Assembly: GCA_002413785.1 (NCBI GenBank)
Contig: DHXR01000059.1
Location: forward strand, 8,384 to 67,026
From: Mucilaginibacter sp. UBA5151
Lineage (GTDB): Bacteria; Bacteroidota; Bacteroidia; Sphingobacteriales; Sphingobacteriaceae
Direction of reading: 5' to 3'
Length of the DNA: 58,643 bases
The translations under genes and the position numbers were made by a program. Each line of letters begins with the position of its first letter. The stretch's first letter is position 1. Of the stretch, positions 16,822 through 23,354 are shown one piece after another. The notes below the pieces were generated by a model. That model ran no database searches. It was given only the letters and a program-made list of their open reading frames with translations, and was not told the origin of the DNA.

Positions 16822-16852
16822 TTGCAGTCTTTGAATATTTTAGTTAAATTTG
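16822..16852 (+). promoter_or_regulatory. Promoter of the antitoxin-like gene, probably leaderless
   Basis: TTG (16822-16824) and TAAATTTG (16845-16852) are 20 bases apart, a full consensus match. The ATG begins only 5 bases after the box, about where transcription should start, so the mRNA would have almost no 5' leader. Confidence 0.7.
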
Positions 16853-16856
16853 ATAT

Positions 16857-17072
16857 ATGGCAACGTACGTAATATACCCGACAGATGAGCAGGAAAAGTT
16901 TATGAAGGCTTTCCTTGAGGCCTTGGAAATTTCCTTTGTTAAAGATGATGAAGATGATTTGCCACAACATGTAATCGATGGAATTGCCAAAGGACAGGCT
17001 GATATTGAAGCGGGGAGGTTTGTAACCCTGGAAGAATTCAAGAAGAAATTTCCTGTTAAAGGAGGCCAATGA
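16857..17072 (+). CDS. Small antitoxin-like protein
   Basis: The 71-residue acidic protein has a short beta strand (TYVIYPTDEQEKFMKAFLEAL), an acidic middle with DDEDDLP, and the C-terminal HVIDGIAKGQADIEAGRFVT followed by LEEFKKKF. This fits the small antitoxins paired with RelE/ParE-type toxins in Bacteroidota, where the C-terminal part covers the toxin. Its stop codon overlaps an ATG as ATGA, the usual coupling to a toxin gene, but the toxin frame behind it is deleted and truncated. It therefore seems to be a surviving antitoxin of a dead pair. Confidence 0.7.
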   Translation: MATYVIYPTDEQEKFMKAFLEALEISFVKDDEDDLPQHVIDGIAKGQADIEAGRFVTLEEFKKKFPVKGGQ

Positions 17073-17178
17073 ATTTAGAAAACGTGTTTATAAAGTTGCC
17101 GATACGATTAGCAAGTTCCCTTTGATTTTTCAGACAGTCGGTAACACCGGAAATGTTCGTAAAGCGTTTTTAAATAAT
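17069..17178 (+). pseudogene. Remnant of a RelE/ParE-type toxin gene
   Basis: The ATG (17069-17071) overlaps the antitoxin stop, but its frame ends after 18 codons. In the +2 frame from 17071, 36 codons read EFRKRVYKVADTISKFPL, then IFQTVGNTGNVRKAFLNN. This is the form of the central to C-terminal part of RelE/ParE-like toxins (helix, then NxxxVRKAFLN). About 25 residues of the N-terminus and the last strand are missing. The 3' end runs straight into the oppositely oriented nuclease gene, whose last codons overlap the remnant, so this junction is probably a deletion or insertion breakpoint. Confidence 0.65.
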
Positions 17179-17990
17179 TGCTTTACTTCATCGATTGAAT
17201 ACGCAGGCTTTCTTTTATGAATAATTGCATGGCAATTTGGACAAACAGGCCTCAAGTCTTTGATGGGATCGATGTTATAAGATTTCCCAATTTCAGAAAG
17301 CTGTATCAAGTGATGTACATGGATAAAATCTTTCCCAACTGAACCATAGTTGCTTTGAAAGTTAAATTTACAAATCACACAATCCAATCCATAATGCTCA
17401 ATACAAGCTTTTCTCGCGTATGGATTTCGTTCGTATCTTGTTAACGGTACTTGAATTTGTGCCCCTTCGGTGAAGATTTTACGATTTTCTCCATCAAGAG
17501 TTGAAAAGGGATTAAACCGGATCTTTTCCGTTGTCAAAAAGTCAAACCAGATTGCTTCAAGTTCATCAACTAATTCAGTCTTGATAGCAATACCGGACGC
17601 TTGGGGAGTCCAATGCTGAGCGGCAAGGTTTCCGGTATTTAAAATATCGGTTCCGAGAATAGGGTCTATATCAGGGTTAAGTAGGACTTCAAAGTCGATC
17701 ATCACACGGTAGACATCCTTGTTTTCACCACTCCAATGTCTTGAAAGAAAGGGTGCTGATGTTACAAAGCCGGACGCAAAAATACCTTTTGGCTTTCTTC
17801 CTAACCGGAGCAAAAATGCTCTATCACCAATTTGTATTGACTTATGACTGGCCACGCTCCATTTTTGTACTACCTTTCCCGTTTCATAAAGTTGTCCGAT
17901 GCTTTGCTCCAAATTGAGTTGACCGTCTTCTGGTTTTAAATTTACCCAATCCCATTTGTCCGGATTCCACACAAAAAGATAAGTATTCAT
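17130..17990 (-). CDS. EVE-like domain plus HNH endonuclease
   Basis: With the start at 17990 the protein has 286 residues. Residues 1-150 (TYLFVWNPDKWDWVN; then GDRAFLLRLG and GIFASGFV) resemble an EVE/PUA-type domain, which in other proteins reads modified bases. Residues 185-262 form an HNH nuclease with CVIC (204-207), HVHH (224-227) and CPNCH plus a further His (250-258). EVE-HNH fusions are known or suspected modification-dependent restriction enzymes, so defence against DNA with modified cytosine is a reasonable guess. No methylase is near. The longest frame would add 24 residues without family character. The last residues RTFPVLPTV are read from the toxin remnant. Confidence 0.78.
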   Translation of the reverse strand: MNTYLFVWNPDKWDWVNLKPEDGQLNLEQSIGQLYETGKVVQKWSVASHKSIQIGDRAFLLRLGRKPKGIFASGFVTSAPFLSRHWSGENKDVYRVMIDFEVLLNPDIDPILGTDILNTGNLAAQHWTPQASGIAIKTELVDELEAIWFDFLTTEKIRFNPFSTLDGENRKIFTEGAQIQVPLTRYERNPYARKACIEHYGLDCVICKFNFQSNYGSVGKDFIHVHHLIQLSEIGKSYNIDPIKDLRPVCPNCHAIIHKRKPAYSIDEVKQLFKNALRTFPVLPTV

Positions 17991-18139
17991 AGTTCTATTA
18001 TTAGGATGCATATTATGAAAAGGAGCTTTATTACGGAACAAACTTCTTTTAAAAGAAATCAAACAAGCACTAGCTAACGTTAACCTATTTCGCCTTCTCC
18101 GTAAACGTTATTTATTTCCCAAACGAATAAATAACCTTA

Positions 18140-18215
18140 TTAATCATGGACATCATTTAATCCTACGAATCATGGTTCAGACAAAAAATCTGTGAAATCA
18201 CCTTAATCATAAAAA
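18140..18215. repeat. GTCTGAACC-family repeat, inverted copy
   Basis: GGTTCAGAC (18174-18182) is preceded by TCCTACGAATCAT and followed by GTGAAATCACCTTAATCAT and AAAATCGGTGAT. The same words in other order are found at 11836-11900, 12790-12833 and 16367-16402. Confidence 0.5.
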
Positions 18216-18223
18216 TCGGTGAT

Positions 18224-18955
18224 CTACCCGTTCCCCAGCAAGTCATCCAGCTTATTGCGCTCCGTTTGCAGTTCGCGGGCCAGCTTTTTTTCCTTATCGT
18301 TGGCTTTGGTTTTATAGGCTTTAAACTCTTCTTCAAGTTCGGTGTATAATTGGCTACGGTACAGCGCCTCGCGCTTAAAACTACCCGAACGGACTATCAC
18401 CACTACGGCGGTTATGCCAAACAAGGCAACCAGGCCCCAAACAATGAGGTTATATGCTGTTTTTGAAAGCAGCAGTCCGAATACATCAATGCCATCAACC
18501 CGGGCAAGGGAATTGTCTTTGCCGCTGATCTGAGCATTTAAACTGTCGATGGTTTTGCTTTGTGTAGCGAGCTTGTTTTGTGCAGCCTGTAGTTTGCGGC
18601 GGTTATTGGCTAAAGTATCCAACGCGGTTTTCCATAAAGCCGAGATCAATGGCTGCTGGTAGTGATATACCTTTGTTAACAGGTACTGGTATTGCCCGTT
18701 AAGGCTTTTATCAATAACTACAGGTGCCGGGGCGATGGAATCCGCTTTTACCGCACCAGGTTGCTGTGCCTGCGTCTTTGCTGCCGAATCGGCTTTATAA
18801 TGGTGATAATAATAGTGGTGTTTGTAAGCTTTTAAATTTGGCAAAACCTTTACAGGGGCCGTTTTTACAGGAGCTGTTTTTTTTAGGCTGTCCTGCGCAT
18901 GGCCAAATGAAATAATACTGCAAATAAGTAACACTGCAAAGATCGTCCGTAACAT
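18224..18955 (-). CDS. Envelope protein with signal peptide, membrane helix and coiled coil
   Basis: The 243-residue protein is not recognised. It begins with a signal peptide (MLRTIFAVLLICSIISFGHA, cleavage after about residue 20). A lysine/proline and histidine/tyrosine-rich stretch follows (LKAYKHHYYYHHYKADS). Residues 110-150 have heptad character (NRRKLQAAQNKLATQSK). A transmembrane helix lies at about 165-190 (LIVWGLVALFGITAVVVIV), and a second, highly charged coiled coil (about 200-240) faces the cytoplasm. No catalytic motif is seen. The build suggests a structural or scaffolding envelope protein. Confidence 0.65.
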   Translation of the reverse strand: MLRTIFAVLLICSIISFGHAQDSLKKTAPVKTAPVKVLPNLKAYKHHYYYHHYKADSAAKTQAQQPGAVKADSIAPAPVVIDKSLNGQYQYLLTKVYHYQQPLISALWKTALDTLANNRRKLQAAQNKLATQSKTIDSLNAQISGKDNSLARVDGIDVFGLLLSKTAYNLIVWGLVALFGITAVVVIVRSGSFKREALYRSQLYTELEEEFKAYKTKANDKEKKLARELQTERNKLDDLLGNG

Positions 18956-19006
18956 ATAAAATTGGTTTATAAAGTAAAATTAGTATTTAGATATGAGATT
19001 TTTATA

Positions 19007-19189
19007 GTCCGAAAGTCGGAAAAGTCCGAAAGTTCGGAAGAAAAGAATAATTATAGTCTGGAAGTCTGATAGAAAAATATAGTTAGTCCGAAAGTTAGTA
19101 AAGGCCGGGACATGCATTTGGCGAAATAACCAGGAAATTCAGCTATTTCTTTCGGACTTTCCCGACTTTACTGACTTTCCCGACTTTCT
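19007..19189. repeat. Stutter hairpin, unit GTCCGAAA, before the prephenate dehydrogenase gene
   Basis: The left arm (19007-19032) is GTCCGAAAGTCGGAAAAGTC and continues with CGAAAG. The right arm (19149-19189) is CTTTCGGACTTTCCCGACTT and similar units. The first 26 bases of each pair with only a few mismatches. Additional units (GTCTGGAAGTCTG, GTCCGAAAGTTAG) lie in the loop. The right arm ends 15 bases before the ATG. Confidence 0.75.
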
Positions 19190-19204
19190 CAATATATTAG
19201 CGGC

Positions 19205-20464
19205 ATGAACATAGGTATTATCGGCTTGGGCGACATGGGGCGTTTGTATGCCAAAGCTTTTGCAAAGGCTGGCTATCAGGTATGCGGCTGCGATCTGCCC
19301 GAAAACAGGGAGCGGCTGGAGGATGAACTGAACCCTTTTGGTATAAAGATGTTAGATAACGGGCACGATGTTTCACGCATCAGCGACCTTGTTATTTATT
19401 CGGTTGAGGCTGACAAGCTGCCTGCGGTTGTAGCTGAATTTGGTCCCTCAACCAAATATGGCGCTATAGTAGCCGGGCAAACCTCCGTAAAAACCCCCGA
19501 AATTGAAACTTTTGAAAAATACCTGCCCGCCGACGCGCAGATCATTACTTTTCATGCCATGCACGGACCCGGCTTTGAGCCCAAAGGACAAAAACTGATT
19601 CTGATACCGCACAGAACCGATAAGGAAGCTTACCGGCGCATGGTCGAACTTTTCACTGCCCTTGAAACAGACATAGTGGAGATTGCCGATTACCATGAGC
19701 ATGATAAAATAGTGGCCGATACCCAGGCGGTAACCCATGTAGGCTTTGAGAGTATGGGGACAGCCTGGAAAGAAGCCGGTTTTTTCCCCTGGGAAAATGC
19801 CTCGTACATAGGCGGGATAGATAATGTGAAGATATTAACCACGCTGCGCATATTCAGCTATAAGGCCCACGTGTATGCAGGATTGGCCATATTGAACCCA
19901 TACGCCCGGCAACAGGTTAAGCGCTATGCCATATCCGAGTCGGAGTTGTTTAAATTGATGATAAAAGAGGAAGCCGCCGCCTTCAGGGCGAGGCTTTACC
20001 GCGCCCGTGATTTTGTTTTTCACGAAAGCCGGAAGCCCATTATGCTGAATGATACGGTGATGAAAGAGTTCTCACTCTCTCAAAAGCCTGAACAGCAAAA
20101 ACCAAATTCGCATTTGAGTATTTTAAGCATGGTTGATGCCTGGTACCACCTGGGCGTAAACCCCTATGATAACCTCATCTGCCAGACCCCGCCTTTTCGT
20201 TTACGCCTCGGCATTGCCGAATACCTGTTTAAAAACGAAGAGCTGCTGGAAGAATCAATAGAAACAGCCCTGTATGATAAAACCATCCGCGGCGACGATC
20301 TGGAGTTCCACTCGGCGGTAAGGGAATGGTCGTCAATAATAGGTTATGGCGATATGGAAGGCTACAAAAAGCATTTTAACGATGTACAGGCTTTTTTCGA
20401 CGGCAGGCTGGAAGAAGGCAACAAGCAAAGCGCTGAGCTGATCAGAAGGCTGATGATGGAGTAG
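19205..20464 (+). CDS. Prephenate dehydrogenase, fungal TYR1-like
   Basis: The 419-residue enzyme should oxidise prephenate (or arogenate) with NAD(P)+ in tyrosine synthesis. The Rossmann motif GIIGLGDMGRLYAKAF is at residues 4-19. Further conserved segments are NGHDVSRISDLVIYSVEA, GQTSVKTPEIE, FEKYLPADAQIITFHAMHGP, HDKIVADTQAVTHVGFESMG and NSHLSILSMVDAWYHLG. From memory, these match Saccharomyces Tyr1 more closely than E. coli or Bacillus TyrA, including the long C-terminal helical domain. No ACT or chorismate mutase domain is present. It is alone, between a stutter hairpin and the convergent gene at 20530. Confidence 0.88.
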   Translation: MNIGIIGLGDMGRLYAKAFAKAGYQVCGCDLPENRERLEDELNPFGIKMLDNGHDVSRISDLVIYSVEADKLPAVVAEFGPSTKYGAIVAGQTSVKTPEIETFEKYLPADAQIITFHAMHGPGFEPKGQKLILIPHRTDKEAYRRMVELFTALETDIVEIADYHEHDKIVADTQAVTHVGFESMGTAWKEAGFFPWENASYIGGIDNVKILTTLRIFSYKAHVYAGLAILNPYARQQVKRYAISESELFKLMIKEEAAAFRARLYRARDFVFHESRKPIMLNDTVMKEFSLSQKPEQQKPNSHLSILSMVDAWYHLGVNPYDNLICQTPPFRLRLGIAEYLFKNEELLEESIETALYDKTIRGDDLEFHSAVREWSSIIGYGDMEGYKKHFNDVQAFFDGRLEEGNKQSAELIRRLMME

Positions 20465-20465
20465 G

Positions 20466-20505
20466 GTGATTTCGGATTGAGGAATTTCAATTTCGGAATT
20501 GGTTA
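20466..20505. repeat. Short stutter repeat, unit TTTCGGA
   Basis: GATTTCGGATTGAGGAATTTCAATTTCGGAATTGG occupies the gap after the prephenate dehydrogenase gene in overlapping units of TTTCGGA(AT). The same unit forms a large two-armed hairpin at 41121-41251. Confidence 0.5.
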
Positions 20506-20529
20506 GTTTTTATCAAAAAAAATAAAATC

Positions 20530-21081
20530 TCACTTCGCTTTTTCAATCAATGCTATTGCTTTTACAAGTTTTGCCGCATTTTTAGGTTTTATATCGCAGT
20601 CAAAATTGCCTTCATTGGTTTCAATCCTTAAAAAAACCAGGGTAAGGGTTTTTAATTTTTCGATAGCTGCATCAGGCAGGTCGTAATAAGCCGTTGCATG
20701 ACTGCTTTGTGCAGGGGTGTGTTCAATAAAGGTATATTTTGAATTTCCGCCGTCATCCGTACCTGATGCAAGTGTGATAACTGTTTTATCGCTCAGTTTT
20801 AAATAAGCTTTCTGATTTTTGACAATTGACAAGTCTTCGCCCATATTTAATGATTGGGGGGTAAGTACAAGTACCAGGCCTTTTGCGTTTGAAAATTTCA
20901 CAACCTGGAAGGTTACATCTTCACCCTGTGCTGTTAAAAAATTCCCGTGGAAATAAAGCTTTTCTTCTGAAGTTGACCAGGTAGTATCGCCCGATATTTT
21001 GTCAACATCCGGTTTAAGCAATTTTTGCGCTGAAACAATAAAGGGTAAAAGGAAAATTGCAATAAGCAGGTTTATTTTCAT
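20530..21081 (-). CDS. Secreted protein of unknown function
   Basis: The 183-residue protein begins with a signal peptide (MKINLLIAIFLLPFIVSA, cleaved before QK at about residue 18). The mature part reads as a mainly beta protein (VTFQVVKFSNAKGLVLVLT, KAYLKLSDKTVITLASG) with a C-terminal helix (AAKLVKAIALIEKAK). There is one cysteine and no catalytic motif. It is transcribed leftwards like the genes to its right, 92 bases after the C45-type hydrolase gene, so it may end that operon. Confidence 0.65.
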   Translation of the reverse strand: MKINLLIAIFLLPFIVSAQKLLKPDVDKISGDTTWSTSEEKLYFHGNFLTAQGEDVTFQVVKFSNAKGLVLVLTPQSLNMGEDLSIVKNQKAYLKLSDKTVITLASGTDDGGNSKYTFIEHTPAQSSHATAYYDLPDAAIEKLKTLTLVFLRIETNEGNFDCDIKPKNAAKLVKAIALIEKAK

Positions 21082-21173
21082 AAGCGAAATGATTTTTAAA
21101 AAACAAAGCTATTGTTTACTAATTATATTAGCAAGCAATAGCTTTGATTATTATCATAATAAAAATCGCCCCT

Positions 21174-22586
21174 TTATTGGTTTGCCTTAAACAAGGTCCA
21201 GGGATAGGCTTTCATATCCCTTAAGTATTTACCCTGTGTTTTAAAATATTCAGGATGCTTTTTAAAGAAAGGGGCAGCCAGAAAGTCGGCGCCGCCGGGA
21301 TGGCCCATGTGTGCCCACAATGACATGTTATTGGCTAAATCGGTAGTACTGACTTTCCCCTGTACCGCACCCATCGGGAAGAAAGGAGGTTCGTTAAATT
21401 CCTTGCAGCCCAGGGGGTCCTCTTCCACGTGCCCGTCGATTACACAGCGGTCGAACGCGTTTTTATTGTTAAGCGCATCGTAGGTATCCCCTTCAATGGT
21501 TTTACCTGTGGATTCGTCGAGTTTGCCTTTATAATCAACATTAACTAATTTTTCCATCCGCTTCCTGCGCACATTCGGAGAGGTGGTTTTATCGTTCACA
21601 TCAAAAGTGGTTTCTTCTTTGATCAGTTTTGGATCGATGGCGAAGTTCGAGCCGATAATAGCGGTATCTTTTGACCGCCAAACTTTATAATTGATAAGAC
21701 CAAGTTCCAGTTTGGCCACTTCGTTGGTTTTGGTATCGCCAACCAGCCAGTCGTTGGCATAGCCGCCATTATTATCAGTGGTCATAATTTTCACAAAATC
21801 GTCAATGCTGTTGCTGTACTGGGCTGCTCTGCGGGCACGTACAAACTCGGCTGTTTTTGTGGTATCGAATCCCTTAAACTGTGTAATGGTAGTTTCCGTG
21901 ATCACAATGCCGCCTTTGTTTATGACAAAATCGTCGCCGCTGTGAATAAATCCCGGGCCGGTATCCATCAAAATTTCATTGCCTTTTTCAGGCTTAATAT
22001 CAACTATTTCGTTCCAGCGTTCCCCTACAATATAATCAGTCCAGTTATTGTGAGCAATTACAATTTTATGGTCCTTTGTAAAGCTGCCAGTAGCTATAAA
22101 CGCGCTGCAATTGCCCGGCGCCCTGTTATCGCCGCTGCCGGGTTTAACCTTATTCATCAGGGTTGGCACATAATAATCCGGAAGCTCACAATAACCATTC
22201 AAGGCAGCAACGTCCAGCGAATCATATTTAAAGCCTTTCGCCTGCAAGCCTTCGGCAATACCTTTTATTTCATCCTGATATTCCTTATCAATTTTTTTCC
22301 AGATAAACCTGGCTGAAGCGCCGCGGTAAAAAGCCCAGTCCTTACCGCTGTTGGAAGGCAGGTAATATTGCAGCACCTTTATAAGAGTATCAATTTCATT
22401 GGCTGCCAGGTAGCCATGCTGATAGCCGATATCCGACGGCGAGCCTGCGAGATGCAGATAGATCCAGCCGTTTTTATCTTCGCGGGTGGCCTTGCCGAGG
22501 CGGTCGTGGGCTGGGCCATTTGTTTTGCAGCCGTAGAAAAGCGCTCCTGCGGCAATTAATGAAAGGAAGGTGGTTTTTAATTTCAT
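21174..22586 (-). CDS. Ntn-type acyltransferase/hydrolase, C45 or phospholipase-B-like lipoprotein
   Basis: The 470-residue protein has a signal with a probable lipidation cysteine (Cys20 in LFYGC, a loose lipobox). The motif GSPSDIGYQHGYL (48-60) and the nucleophile Cys160 in GNCSAF are those of the C45/phospholipase-B-like N-terminal-nucleophile hydrolases, in which self-cleavage before the Cys activates the enzyme. Later segments (AHNNWTDY, GGIVITETTI, NDWLVGDTKTNEVAKLELG) also fit. The substrate is unknown; amide or ester bonds of lipids or peptides are likely. Its ATG overlaps the stop of the TonB-domain gene (ATGA). Confidence 0.82.
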   Translation of the reverse strand: MKLKTTFLSLIAAGALFYGCKTNGPAHDRLGKATREDKNGWIYLHLAGSPSDIGYQHGYLAANEIDTLIKVLQYYLPSNSGKDWAFYRGASARFIWKKIDKEYQDEIKGIAEGLQAKGFKYDSLDVAALNGYCELPDYYVPTLMNKVKPGSGDNRAPGNCSAFIATGSFTKDHKIVIAHNNWTDYIVGERWNEIVDIKPEKGNEILMDTGPGFIHSGDDFVINKGGIVITETTITQFKGFDTTKTAEFVRARRAAQYSNSIDDFVKIMTTDNNGGYANDWLVGDTKTNEVAKLELGLINYKVWRSKDTAIIGSNFAIDPKLIKEETTFDVNDKTTSPNVRRKRMEKLVNVDYKGKLDESTGKTIEGDTYDALNNKNAFDRCVIDGHVEEDPLGCKEFNEPPFFPMGAVQGKVSTTDLANNMSLWAHMGHPGGADFLAAPFFKKHPEYFKTQGKYLRDMKAYPWTLFKANQ

Positions 22587-23230
22587 GTGGTTTTTAAAAT
22601 TAATAAGTAAACTTCTTTTTTATCGGGCATTTCAAATTTCTGTATCTTGTTATAATTGTAAAAAGGTTCGGCGAGTTCTATTAGGTCAGACGGAAAAGAA
22701 TCGCCGAGTATTTTCTGCGCCTCATCAATAGTATATAAGGTGCCTTTTATATTGAACACAAAACCGTAGGCGGAATTTCTTAAATTCTTCATGTAAGTTG
22801 TTACTTTCCCCTTGCCGATGGTAAAGTTTATGGGGATAGTATACATAACACTGACAGGTTTACCATCCACAGTCCCTGGTTTCCAGGTTGGGGATGCTGT
22901 CAGGAGCCTTACCGCTTCGGCTTCACAGCCTGCACCAATACAGTTTTCGGGGGTAGCTTGAACAATACGCCCATCTTTATTAACAACAAATGATACAACG
23001 AGTCTTCCGTCAATTCCAATTAGCCGTGCAACTTCCGGATATTTGAGATTTTTGCTCATGTATTTATTAAAAGCTGCATAACCGCCGGGAAACTCGGGCT
23101 GATGTTCATCGTCATCATTAAAAGGAGTATTTGCAATCACCGTTTTGATAGTGTCATTTATTGCGACTCTCTGAGCAAATAATAAGTTACCAAAAGCAAG
23201 CAATAAAAAAAGTGCTAACAAATATTTCAT
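22583..23230 (-). CDS. TonB C-terminal-domain protein
   Basis: The 215-residue protein has a signal peptide (MKYLLALFLLLAFGNLLFA) and then the Bacteroidota form of the TonB C-terminal domain: FPGGYAAFNKYM, KYPEVARLIGIDGRLVVSF, VNKDGRIVQATPENCIGAGC and WKPGTVDGKPVSVMYTIPI. There is no proline-rich spanning region or N-terminal membrane anchor, so it does not look like a classical energy transducer. A further 60-residue C-terminal extension follows the domain. It is translationally coupled to the downstream hydrolase. Confidence 0.82.
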   Translation of the reverse strand: MKYLLALFLLLAFGNLLFAQRVAINDTIKTVIANTPFNDDDEHQPEFPGGYAAFNKYMSKNLKYPEVARLIGIDGRLVVSFVVNKDGRIVQATPENCIGAGCEAEAVRLLTASPTWKPGTVDGKPVSVMYTIPINFTIGKGKVTTYMKNLRNSAYGFVFNIKGTLYTIDEAQKILGDSFPSDLIELAEPFYNYNKIQKFEMPDKKEVYLLILKTT

Positions 23231-23354
23231 ACTGTAAAGATAAACTATCTGGTACTTTTTACAATATTGCAGTTAATAATTACGGATAGGGTCAAGTCAA
23301 CAGTCCTTGGTCGCAAGTCGAATTTGACTCTTTTCTTAATATAAACAACAATTG

